A stretch of 64,000 nt of DNA from Candidatus Sysuiplasma superficiale (lineage in GTDB: Archaea; Thermoplasmatota; Thermoplasmata; Sysuiplasmatales; Sysuiplasmataceae): contig JAGVSJ010000002.1 of NCBI GenBank assembly GCA_019720975.1, forward strand, positions 113,646 to 177,645. The letters run 5' to 3'. A model generated the notes under the pieces. The model was not told the DNA's origin and did not search any database. It saw nothing but the letters and a program-made list of their open reading frames with translations. This document shows, one piece after another, positions 1 to 7,507 of the stretch. The position numbers were made by a program, and so were the translations under genes. Positions within the stretch are counted from its first letter, which is position 1. The number at the start of each line of letters is the position of its first letter.

Positions 1-1553
1 GGCATTAGTAATATACTTCGGCTGCACCTTGCCTCCCTTGGCGTGTTGCTGTTCACGAATTCCATTTCATTCTTATTCAATTCAAGTGCCTCAGACAGTT
101 TTACCTCTGTCCTCTCATGGGCAAATATGAAAGCAGAGGATGCATTGTTGAAAATATTCCCGTTCGAACCAAGAATGACATCGTTCAGATTCTGCGTTAT
201 GAGGACAATACCCGTGTTGTAGTGACGTGAATGGCGCATCGACTTCGAAAGATTCGAGAAGATTGATGCATCCTCTGCGAATTTCCAGGCTTCATCAATG
301 AATATGCTCTTTCTTCCATCAATTCGTCTGCAAAGAATGAGTATGCACTCAAGCAGAAAGACCGAGACGGCTCTCCTCAAACTTTCTTCCATACCCGAAT
401 AGTCGAATGCGTTGACCGTACCGATTGAACCGAATATCCAGCAGCCGTCAAGCATGAACCGAAGATCTCCCTTCAGCAGCCTCTCGACCAGGGAAGCGGC
501 CTCATGAAGACCTTCCGCAAGCAGGTCTGAGTTTATTGATGAAAGGACGGCACGAAGGGGAATATCCGGCCTTTCAGCCATCTTTCTCCTTATTCTTGAT
601 TCAAGATCAGCTCCCAGACCCATGATGCCCCTGAATGGACTGCAAACAAGGTTGATGACAGCAGCAAGCAACTCACTGTCGGTCGAATAAGTCAGGTTCC
701 CGATCCCGATACCGAACTGCATTAAGTCAAAATAATTGCCGCCAACGAAATGGGTGACCCACTCAAATTCTCCAAGCGGGTCGAGAATGAAATGATAGTT
801 ATTCCCGGAGCGTTTTCCTCTCAGCAGCATCAGCTTTGCAAAGAAACTTTTGCCGCTTCCGCTCTTTCCTACTATTACTGAGTTGAAGTTGGAACCTTTG
901 AATCTGTCAATTATGACCGGTGAGAGATCGTTTGCGTCTCTGCCAATATAAGCTCCGTCGCGATCCATAAGCGGGGTCTGTGTGAATGGGATGAGTGCCG
1001 GAAGGGTGCGGTCACTCACAAGCACCACAACAGGAAAACAGGGCTTGCCGGGAAGGAACGCGGTGTGAAGTTCATCCTGCCTGTATTTTCCGCTGTAAAT
1101 GCCTATGCCATCTGATCTGAGTTCTGATTCAAGAGCCTCGACCCTTGATGCAAGTTCGTCCAGTCTGAATGCCGATACTCTGAATATTATGGAAGCATCG
1201 AAAAGCATAAGTGAATCTGAGAGTATCTCCTGCTTCAGTTCTTCGAGCCGTGCCTGAAACTGCGTTAGATGCAGGATGTGTCTGCCTGTATCTGAGCGAT
1301 AAGCTATCTCTGCTCCGCACCTTGTCAGTGCCCTGTCTATCCTGGACAGTGATGATGCCCTGCTGAGAGGATAAGTTGAGACAGAAACTGAAACATATCG
1401 ATAGCGCCTGAGGAGACCGCTGATGAAGAACTCCGGAAGTGCAGAGGGAAGGTGTTTTACAGCCAAATAGGAATGAAATGCGCCTTTTTCCCACCTGTAT
1501 CTGTGCCTGATCGCCGGAAGCCGGGAGACACCTTGGGCAGTACGCTTTGCCAT
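1..1553 (-). CDS. VirB4/TraC-like type IV secretion ATPase (C-terminus outside window)
   Basis: About 517 residues are visible and the frame is still open at the left edge. The protein should be the cytoplasmic ATPase that powers a conjugation-type IV secretion channel. A Walker A motif GKSGSGKS lies near residues 228-235, a Walker B with catalytic Glu (SIFIDEAW) near residue 420, and a following ITQN motif is typical of VirB4. The N-terminal 200 residues are the poorly conserved channel-contacting part. The start chosen is an ATG that overlaps the upstream stop codon by one base (TGATG), so translation is coupled to the PrgI-like gene. An ATG seven bases further upstream is in another frame and gives only a short shadow. 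VirB4 is the signature gene of such systems; whether this one moves DNA or protein cannot be told here. Confidence 0.88.
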   Translation of the reverse strand, partial: MAKRTAQGVSRLPAIRHRYRWEKGAFHSYLAVKHLPSALPEFFISGLLRRYRYVSVSVSTYPLSRASSLSRIDRALTRCGAEIAYRSDTGRHILHLTQFQARLEELKQEILSDSLMLFDASIIFRVSAFRLDELASRVEALESELRSDGIGIYSGKYRQDELHTAFLPGKPCFPVVVLVSDRTLPALIPFTQTPLMDRDGAYIGRDANDLSPVIIDRFKGSNFNSVIVGKSGSGKSFFAKLMLLRGKRSGNNYHFILDPLGEFEWVTHFVGGNYFDLMQFGIGIGNLTYSTDSELLAAVINLVCSPFRGIMGLGADLESRIRRKMAERPDIPLRAVLSSINSDLLAEGLHEAASLVERLLKGDLRFMLDGCWIFGSIGTVNAFDYSGMEESLRRAVSVFLLECILILCRRIDGRKSIFIDEAWKFAEDASIFSNLSKSMRHSRHYNTGIVLITQNLNDVILGSNGNIFNNASSAFIFAHERTEVKLSEALELNKNEMEFVNSNTPREARCSRSILLM

Positions 1554-2206
1554 CAATCATACCCCCCGATACCCCTAACTGGTCTGTGCACCTGTGTCAC
1601 GCCACTTATGCTGGAATCATATGGCCTGACAGTTCGTGACAGGTATGCAAGCATAACTGCCTGTTCGCCTTCGGAGACTGACGCGTAAAAGCCTCTTGGA
1701 ACATAGTCAGTGTCGATTATAATTTTGCGCCATGGGGCCGGTTCCGACCAATCATCTGTGAGACACCTCGATGATGAGATACACACAAATTTTGCAGGAG
1801 AATTCTCACGGCAGCATACATCCACATAAGATGAGACAATGGTGTTCCTTGCATTTTCAGTAGCAGAGATGAAATTGACATCATCCAGAACAAATGACAT
1901 CTGGGAAGCTTTGGACACAGCACCATAGCCTTTGGATGCCGCAACTCCTGTGGAAAACCGCACCAAAGGCAGCAGCGGACCACCTCCCTGAAATATATGA
2001 GGCATAAAGTGCCTGAGAAGCACGGCTGCAAGTCCGGCGAAACAGAAGACAATGAACACTGAGAAGTCATTTCTGCTTCGGAACTGGGCAAAAAACATGC
2101 CCGAGGTGGCGATGATGCAGAAAAGAATGAGTTCTGTTGAAGAAAACGGTCCAATTACTGGTGCGTCGAATCTGAGATCCGGCGGAACGTAACACTGCTC
2201 ACTCAT
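1553..2206 (-). CDS. PrgI/VirB3-like inner-membrane T4SS protein
   Basis: 217 residues. The N-terminus (YVPPDL, then VIGPFSSTELILF) fits the PrgI family, whose members begin with a VP motif and a GPxS/T stretch before two closely spaced transmembrane helices; two hydrophobic segments are seen at about residues 20-65. PrgI/VirB3 proteins sit beside VirB4 in Gram-positive and archaeal conjugation operons, and the order here is the same. The C-terminal 130 residues are soluble and not recognised. The start overlaps the end of the VirB6-like gene by eight bases; an upstream ATG nine bases away would lengthen the overlap. The stop overlaps the VirB4 start. Confidence 0.68.
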   Translation of the reverse strand: MSEQCYVPPDLRFDAPVIGPFSSTELILFCIIATSGMFFAQFRSRNDFSVFIVFCFAGLAAVLLRHFMPHIFQGGGPLLPLVRFSTGVAASKGYGAVSKASQMSFVLDDVNFISATENARNTIVSSYVDVCCRENSPAKFVCISSSRCLTDDWSEPAPWRKIIIDTDYVPRGFYASVSEGEQAVMLAYLSRTVRPYDSSISGVTQVHRPVRGIGGYD

Positions 2207-3332
2207 CGCTGTCATCCTTCGGTGCGTATATTTTGTGCGGGACTGTGTCAGGTCTGAAATTTTCACTGAATCTGATCGACCTTCTTATTCGTGGAACACG
2301 GCTGGAGGATGATCCCAGACGAGACTGAATCGACTCAGACAAACGTTCGACACCTGAACCCAGAGCTCTTGCGTGAAACATCCCTGCCGAATACAATCGT
2401 GCCGGGTCACGCAAAGTTCTGAAGAAGCCCTGGGAGGGGGCTTGTCTCACTGCGCCGACCCTTCCGTGTGACAGGATTGATGAAAGTGGATATGAAACGA
2501 AGCCGGATGCATATGAAATAGCCCCCAATCCTGCCATTCCGGCGCCCATTATCACAGCGGACGCCGCGGGCATGCCGAGCTGTTGCATGATCCTTGAACC
2601 CGCAGGCGAGATGAGAAACGGTACAATTAGGGGGAGGAGATAAGTGCCTCCGATGACAAGTTGACCGGACTGATAAGAGGTAAATGCAGAATAAGAAACT
2701 GAAACGCCAATCTTGAGCGCGACTGCGATGAAGAATGGAAGGAATGCCATCTCGGCGAATATTGATACCATCTTTTCGGCAAGTCCGCGTGTCCATTCAA
2801 TTGAATAACACAGAAGCATCAGAGGCATGAGAGAGGCCGTAAAGAAGAGCAGTAGGACCCTCATCACCAGCACGAGGTACAGGAGTCCCACGACTATGGT
2901 GAGAAACACAAGTGTAAGAATGCCATAACCCCCGAGCTTGCCTATGACCATAGCAGAGTAAGCCGAAAGTCTGCCATAAGGCATGACTGCAGCCGTTATT
3001 GCATCGTTGACATCCAGGACGAGCTGGCAGATGTAAAGAGTAAAGGGCATCAGGACAAGGGAAAAGACAAGCGTGGCGATAGATCGCCTGTCAAGATTTA
3101 TACCCGAGAGATTGCGGCCGGAGAAATAGGAGTATGCGACCGCGATGAGAAAGATCGAGGAAAGGGCATATGATATTGTCAAAACTGAATTCCATGTCTG
3201 ATAAACGCCAGTATTGAACAGTGTTGTGCTTGTCGAGAGAGCTGGAACGATAGCTTTTAGAAGAGAGGTGAGACCGGATGCCAGCATACTGTCAATAAAA
3301 GGAACAAGTCCGGAAAATATGGAGAGCGACAT
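2199..3332 (-). CDS. VirB6/TrbL-like polytopic T4SS membrane protein
   Basis: 377 residues with seven or eight predicted membrane helices between residues 10 and 300, then a basic, Ser/Arg-rich cytoplasmic tail. Topology, length and place between a VirB2-like pilin and PrgI/VirB4 fit the VirB6/TrbL channel component; sequence identity alone would not prove it. The chosen ATG (MSLSIFSG) lies two bases after the stop of the 35-residue gene. A reading frame continues 45 codons further upstream, but that part overlaps the small gene and has no hydrophobic character. The stop overlaps the start of the PrgI-like gene. Confidence 0.65.
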   Translation of the reverse strand: MSLSIFSGLVPFIDSMLASGLTSLLKAIVPALSTSTTLFNTGVYQTWNSVLTISYALSSIFLIAVAYSYFSGRNLSGINLDRRSIATLVFSLVLMPFTLYICQLVLDVNDAITAAVMPYGRLSAYSAMVIGKLGGYGILTLVFLTIVVGLLYLVLVMRVLLLFFTASLMPLMLLCYSIEWTRGLAEKMVSIFAEMAFLPFFIAVALKIGVSVSYSAFTSYQSGQLVIGGTYLLPLIVPFLISPAGSRIMQQLGMPAASAVIMGAGMAGLGAISYASGFVSYPLSSILSHGRVGAVRQAPSQGFFRTLRDPARLYSAGMFHARALGSGVERLSESIQSRLGSSSSRVPRIRRSIRFSENFRPDTVPHKIYAPKDDSDE

Positions 3333-3334
3333 AA

Positions 3335-3442
3335 TCACCTCATGATTCTTTCTGCCACATACTCCACGACCTTCGACACGATGACAGAAAGTACGATTCC
3401 GGTAATGGCTGTCAGCCCTGTCATGAACTCTGATGTCATCAT
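3335..3442 (-). CDS. 35-residue single-span membrane peptide inside the T4SS operon
   Basis: A short frame beginning with two adjacent ATG codons encodes a peptide with one hydrophobic helix (LTAITGIVLSVIVSKVV) and a charged C-terminus. It starts two bases after the pilin stop and ends two bases before the VirB6-like start, so it fills the gap in the operon exactly. Function is unknown. It could be a second mini-pilin or channel accessory, or a coupling leader peptide. Support comes from the tight spacing and hydrophobic pattern only. Confidence 0.5.
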   Translation of the reverse strand: MMTSEFMTGLTAITGIVLSVIVSKVVEYVAERIMR

Positions 3443-3444
3443 GC

Positions 3445-3786
3445 TCACGCGACCAGTGACTGGGCAAGAGCTACAAGGAAGGACGAAGCGAAGAGAAGGA
3501 ATATGCCAAATGTCACGTCAATGAAGTATTTCCTTGCCCTGTATCTCTGTTCCGGGTTGCCGTTACTCAGCATCCACATGTAAGCAGTTATGACATAACC
3601 TATTGCAGCCACAATTGTTCCTACAGCGATCAGCAGGTTTCTCACATTGTTCAGAGTACTCACAAGTTCCTGCTGGGGGGTGGTTGCCGCAAGTGCAACG
3701 CCTGACTGGACAAACAACACCCCCAGCACCATACACACAAACCAGCTGTTGCGGATAAACCGCACTCCGGACTTAATTTTACACAT
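3445..3786 (-). CDS. VirB2/TrbC-like pilin precursor
   Basis: 113 residues. A cleavable signal peptide is visible (basic N-terminus, hydrophobic stretch to GVALAA at about residue 34), followed by a short polar region and two transmembrane helices at about 48-72 and 87-112. This is the layout of VirB2/TrbC pilins, which are stored in the membrane before assembly. It is the first gene of the five-gene T4SS run, with an AGGTGAT ribosome site seven bases before the ATG and a TATA box further upstream. Family assignment rests on size, topology and context. Confidence 0.65.
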   Translation of the reverse strand: MCKIKSGVRFIRNSWFVCMVLGVLFVQSGVALAATTPQQELVSTLNNVRNLLIAVGTIVAAIGYVITAYMWMLSNGNPEQRYRARKYFIDVTFGIFLLFASSFLVALAQSLVA

Positions 3787-3820
3787 GGTTGAATCACCTG
3801 ATGTGAGAATGAAAAGGCGA

Positions 3821-3830
3821 TATATAAATA
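3821..3830 (-). promoter_or_regulatory. TATA box of the T4SS operon
   Basis: On the minus strand the sequence reads TATTTATATA about 26 bases before a predicted transcript start that falls right at the AGGTGAT ribosome site of the pilin gene. The 73-base intergenic stretch around it is much richer in A+T than its surroundings. Confidence 0.5.
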
Positions 3831-3859
3831 TTAGTAAATATATTTAATATAATGAATAA

Positions 3860-4234
3860 TTATTTCTTTGCTTCAAGCGAATACGAACGTTCAATACCGT
3901 TCATAATGTGTATGAGTGCTGACTCAAAGCCTTTCTGAAAATCGGTCCTCTCCCGTTCAGGCTGACTCCAGAGTTTGAGCAGTTCCGATCTGATCAGTTC
4001 CAGTGCATCACAATGAATCTGTTCTGGTCTGGCTTGCTTCAGCAGAGTGTTGACAACCTCACTTATGCTTATTCTGCATCTCTTTTCACTTTCCTCCATT
4101 TCACGTCTCAGCCTTATCAGTGATTCCCATCCAACACTGTCGAACTCCACGAGTCTCTTGAACGTGGTGTTCTGGGACTGCCGTGGTGTCTCGCTGCTGC
4201 TGTTGTCGATTCCACGCACACTGGTGTTAACCAT
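3860..4234 (-). CDS. Probable ribbon-helix-helix DNA-binding protein
   Basis: 124 residues, all soluble. The middle part (KRLVEFDSVGWESLIRLR, then ISISEVVNTLLKQA) resembles the beta strand plus two helices of MetJ/Arc/CopG-type regulators, with a longer helical C-terminus. Such proteins often control plasmid maintenance or conjugation operons. The gene lies just upstream of, and in the same direction as, the T4SS operon, but the downstream TATA box suggests separate transcription. Its own start region contains repeated TGTTA motifs, as expected for self-repression. No database match was available, so the fold is inferred from pattern. Confidence 0.45.
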   Translation of the reverse strand: MVNTSVRGIDNSSSETPRQSQNTTFKRLVEFDSVGWESLIRLRREMEESEKRCRISISEVVNTLLKQARPEQIHCDALELIRSELLKLWSQPERERTDFQKGFESALIHIMNGIERSYSLEAKK

Positions 4235-4320
4235 GCACTGTTAATCTGATTACTCGATTTATCAACGAAACTGTTACATGTAACATGTTAACACCGGAGA
4301 CACAATATAGAGTGTAACAG
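4235..4320 (-). promoter_or_regulatory. Cluster of TGTTA-type inverted repeats (likely operator)
   Basis: Between the regulator start and a TATA-like CTATATTG there are several copies of one element: a 14-bp perfect palindrome TGTTACATGTAACA directly followed by the 8-bp palindrome TGTTAACA, plus CTGTTAAT on one side and TGTAACAG on the other. The arrangement fits binding of a dimeric or oligomeric regulator, most simply the neighbouring ribbon-helix-helix protein. It also separates the T4SS side from the plus-strand genes. Confidence 0.45.
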
Positions 4321-4370
4321 GCAATATACTAATATCGGGGTATCCAATGACATTGCGAGAAGCAACGGCG

Positions 4371-4538
4371 ATGAGATGCAAGGATTGTGAAAGGTGGTAT
4401 GGTGCCGAAGATGACGGATTCGGTCCCTGCAGTATCAAGAATTCAAGAGGCGACGTGAGATACATCACATTTGCCATGCACAAGTGTGACGAAATCTATG
4501 CAAATGTGCCAGACAAAGAGGAAACAGAGACATGCTGA
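4371..4538 (+). CDS. Small four-cysteine protein, function unknown
   Basis: 55 residues from the ATG chosen. It has CKDCERW near the N-terminus, then GPC and HKC further on, giving a C-x2-C...C...C set that could bind zinc or iron. A TATA-like CAATATACTA stands about 40 bases before this ATG, which makes it a better start than an ATG 24 bases further upstream. It was not matched to a named family. It precedes the GNAT gene on the same strand and may be co-transcribed with it. Confidence 0.5.
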   Translation: MRCKDCERWYGAEDDGFGPCSIKNSRGDVRYITFAMHKCDEIYANVPDKEETETC

Positions 4539-4583
4539 CGGTACGCTTTATGCTGTCCGGCAAACGTCTTCCGGGCTGGTGTG

Positions 4584-5429
4584 ATGTCGCTTAAATTCAG
4601 GAAACTTGACAGCAGTGACATTGATTTCGCATTGAAAGTTACTGAAACTGAAAAGTGGTACCTTTCAGAGGAAGATATTTCGTTCTACCTGGATAACAGA
4701 GGGGCTACGGGAATAGTTGCATTGGAATCTAGCAGACCGGTCGGGTTTGCAACATCTGTCATATACCAGCACACCGCATGGATAGGGAATGTGATCGTCG
4801 CGCCTGAGGCAAGAAACAGAGGCGTCGGGAAACAGCTGGTGTCGGAACTGATGGAAATGCTGAGGAGGGAAGGCATCGGAAATTACCATCTCTATGCATA
4901 TGACAGAAGCAGAACACTATACGAGCGCTTAGGCTTCAGATTTGATGCGGCCATCTGGGAGATTGCCATCCTCGGTGGCCGTCGTAAGTCGGATGAAGCG
5001 GACATGTCCCTTTACAGGGGATATACCGACGGCGTTGACAAATTTGACAGAACGTATTTCCGGGAATCGAGGGAACATGTGCTCAAATTCGCCTCATCAA
5101 GGCGTAACTCGACTTTGGTCTACCACAGGGACAGTGATGGAATGGTTGATGGTTATTATATTGAAAACTATGTAGATGAGAGTTACGGTTCGGAAGTTGC
5201 ACCCTTCATAAGCAGGAAAGATGCTCTGGAAACGCTCCTTTCTGAAGTCATGGGAAGAGCCGGAATCCTTCATCTGTACGTACCGCAACAGAACATAGGG
5301 AAAGTAGAGGATTTTGCGATTCCGTTTCAACTTGTAAGACGTATCCACAGAGGATTTCTGGGCAGGAATGAATATCTCCCTGAATTGAACGGGGATGTTA
5401 TTTCTGCCGGCTTTCTCGAAACCGGCTGA
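4584..5429 (+). CDS. GNAT-family N-acetyltransferase
   Basis: 281 residues. The first 150 form a GNAT domain that transfers an acetyl group from acetyl-CoA to an amine; the acetyl-CoA loop is seen as APEARNRGVGKQLV near residue 75, and the later SRTLYERLGFRF is motif B. The C-terminal 130 residues are not clearly GNAT and may be a second degenerate acetyltransferase fold or a substrate-binding extension. Substrate unknown. A GTG three bases before the ATG is an alternative start. Confidence 0.85.
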   Translation: MSLKFRKLDSSDIDFALKVTETEKWYLSEEDISFYLDNRGATGIVALESSRPVGFATSVIYQHTAWIGNVIVAPEARNRGVGKQLVSELMEMLRREGIGNYHLYAYDRSRTLYERLGFRFDAAIWEIAILGGRRKSDEADMSLYRGYTDGVDKFDRTYFRESREHVLKFASSRRNSTLVYHRDSDGMVDGYYIENYVDESYGSEVAPFISRKDALETLLSEVMGRAGILHLYVPQQNIGKVEDFAIPFQLVRRIHRGFLGRNEYLPELNGDVISAGFLETG

Positions 5430-5488
5430 TGGAAGTGTCATGGGGTTCGGGGAAAACACAGTTGAGCTACGAATGCCGCGAATTAAGG

Positions 5489-5497
5489 TTTAATATA
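5489..5497 (+). promoter_or_regulatory. TATA box before cysS
   Basis: TTTAATATA lies about 43 bases before the first usable start codon of the cysteinyl-tRNA synthetase gene, in the 100-base gap after the GNAT gene. The implied transcript would have a leader of about ten bases. Confidence 0.4.
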
Positions 5498-5531
5498 CTG
5501 CCGTCCTAGTCCGCTAAGAGATGTAATCGAT

Positions 5532-6746
5532 TTGACAGTGCAGATTTACAACACGCTGACTCGGAAACTGGAAGGAATAACCGGGCGAGGGCTGAACCCG
5601 CTCCACATAAACATGTACGTTTGTGGGCCTACAGTTTACGATGCCCCCCATGTCGGACACGGGAGAAGTTACATATTTTTTGATGTCCTGAAGAGAGCGC
5701 TTATTCTTGACGGCTATTCAGTATCCCATCTGCAGAACTTCTCTGACGTGGATGAGAAGATAGATAACAGGGCAAAAGAGGAGGGCGTGGAACCGATCAG
5801 GCTCGCGGACAGGTATTCAGAAGAATTCATTGCTGAGATGGATATGCTCGGCGTTATCAGGCCTGACATGTATGTCAGGGCATCTGAGTCGAGAGATGTA
5901 ATGCATCGCATAGCCTTGAGTTTCATCCGCAAGGATCTGGCTTACGAGGCCGGAGGCAATGTTTATTTCAGGACATCCAGCGGAGGAGGGTACGGAAGTC
6001 TCCTCCATGACACGCTGGACAACCTTATAACGGGCCACGAAGCCGACAATTTCAGATTTGTCAAGGAAAACAAGGAAGACTTCACGATATGGCTGGGCAA
6101 ATTTGACAGAAGCAACATGATGTCGGGCAGGCCCTCCTGGAATCTTGAGTGCTTCTCGATGGTCCACAAGTACTTTGGGTGTGAACTGGACATACAGGGC
6201 GGAGGGATGGACCTGATCTTTCCTCACCATGAGGTCGCTTCCGTAATGTCTAAGGCATATTGCAGGGTTGAATTCGCTGACTTTTATGTGCACAACGGAT
6301 TCGTGACACTCAAGAAGGATAAGATGTCCAAGTCCACAAACAACTTCATCTCTGTTCACAGTTTGCTTGATGATTTCAGCCCTGAATCAATACGTCTTTA
6401 CCTGCTTTCCGTAAATTTCCGTCAGAATATAGAGTTCAGCATCACTGAACTCAGGGAATACGAGGAAAGCATTTCAGTGCTTCGCAAAACTGCCAGAGAT
6501 AGCGGTGCGCTCAAGAATGAAAGAGTGGTTGGGATTTCTGAAGCGGAACAGTCCGGGGAGTACTGGTCTGAATTCCAGTCGGCGCTGAACAGGAATCTTG
6601 ATACTTCGGGCGCAACACGCATCATGATGGAGGAGATGAAAGGCACCGGTTTCAAAGGGAAAGAAGGGAAATCGGATTTCAGGCTGATGTGCGCCGCTCT
6701 CGGTCTTTTCAATCACCGTCCTTCGGCACCACAATCTGAGAAATGA
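5532..6746 (+). CDS. cysS: Cysteinyl-tRNA synthetase
   Basis: 404 residues; attaches cysteine to tRNA-Cys using ATP. Class I signatures are clear: HVGH as the HIGH motif at residues 40-43 and KMSKS near 264-268. The zinc site that selects cysteine is present: Cys31 (VCGPTVYD), Cys at about 206 (LECFSM), and His/Glu of FPHHEVAS at about 233-234. The enzyme is usually about 450-480 residues; here the C-terminal anticodon-binding region is short. Translation begins at TTG with the spacing expected from the TATA box; a GTG six bases later is an alternative. The gene is convergent with the DUF835 gene. Confidence 0.95.
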   Translation: MTVQIYNTLTRKLEGITGRGLNPLHINMYVCGPTVYDAPHVGHGRSYIFFDVLKRALILDGYSVSHLQNFSDVDEKIDNRAKEEGVEPIRLADRYSEEFIAEMDMLGVIRPDMYVRASESRDVMHRIALSFIRKDLAYEAGGNVYFRTSSGGGYGSLLHDTLDNLITGHEADNFRFVKENKEDFTIWLGKFDRSNMMSGRPSWNLECFSMVHKYFGCELDIQGGGMDLIFPHHEVASVMSKAYCRVEFADFYVHNGFVTLKKDKMSKSTNNFISVHSLLDDFSPESIRLYLLSVNFRQNIEFSITELREYEESISVLRKTARDSGALKNERVVGISEAEQSGEYWSEFQSALNRNLDTSGATRIMMEEMKGTGFKGKEGKSDFRLMCAALGLFNHRPSAPQSEK

Positions 6747-6754
6747 TGTCTCGA

Positions 6755-7270
6755 TCATATTTCAGACTGGAAGGAGACAGAACGTGCACAGGTTGTTCTT
6801 TCGATGAGTGCCAGTTCCCTCGCATTCATTGCCGCCGGATCGACGATAATGAAGAGCGAAGACCCGCTGCTGATTGCGACATCGCTCAGCTGGTTGAGAA
6901 ACCTGTGAACAGCGTTGAAATCGTTCTCAGCAATCAGATATTCGACTCCATCAAGAAGAATGGCCAGTCTCTTCTCTGTTTCTGAAAGGAAACGCAGCAT
7001 GGAGACAATCTTACCGAGGGATGCAGGTGCGATCCTGAATTCTCCCACCATGTTAGTAAGCCAGTAGTATCTTGAATTAGGAAATGAAAGCATATCCATT
7101 ATCCTTTCAGGAAAAATCCGACTTATTGAGACGAAGGTTGCATCAGACGGAATCGAACATCTCACGTAGTTGAAAGCTTCTTCTGTGTTTCCGGACCTTA
7201 TGACGCAGATGTCGCCCGAGTGCTGAGGCTCGCCTTCCGCATAACAGTCGTTCGATGATACACTATCCAT
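6755..7270 (-). CDS. DUF835-family protein
   Basis: 171 residues, soluble. The pattern of a strand-rich core with VSISRIFPERI, then LLDGVEYLI and FLNQLSDVAISSGSSLFIIVDPAAM fits DUF835, a family common in Thermoplasmata and Thermococcales and often fused to sensor domains. Function is unknown; the fold resembles P-loop or RecA-like cores without the phosphate-binding loop. It stands alone, with a TATA-like TTTATATT upstream in a 237-base A+T-rich gap. It could act in signalling, but nothing nearby supports that. Confidence 0.7.
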   Translation of the reverse strand: MDSVSSNDCYAEGEPQHSGDICVIRSGNTEEAFNYVRCSIPSDATFVSISRIFPERIMDMLSFPNSRYYWLTNMVGEFRIAPASLGKIVSMLRFLSETEKRLAILLDGVEYLIAENDFNAVHRFLNQLSDVAISSGSSLFIIVDPAAMNARELALIERTTCARSVSFQSEI

Positions 7271-7507
7271 CCCATCTCACTTCGGCGCCTTGTCGCAGTC
7301 AGAGTGCGATTCCTGTTTATGCTCTCACAATATAAACATAATTCAGCGAAATTATTGAAATTGATAGCAATGAGTGCATATCTGATCCCCTCCGTCGAAA
7401 GGAAGTTGCAGTATACTGAACATCTCCTTTAACACAAAAATCGCTGCTCAAACGAGGATATCACAAGTAAACGGAAGGGGGAGGCCAGCGCCTTTCCTAT
7501 ACCATGC

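Noticed and set aside
1129..1560. Complete-looking 143-codon minus-strand frame starting MIDGKAY
   Set aside because: It is a shadow of the VirB4-like gene in another frame; the true frame starts seven bases later, carries Walker A and B motifs and runs off the left edge.
5817..6359. 180-codon minus-strand frame
   Set aside because: Lies wholly antisense to cysS, with no family signature.
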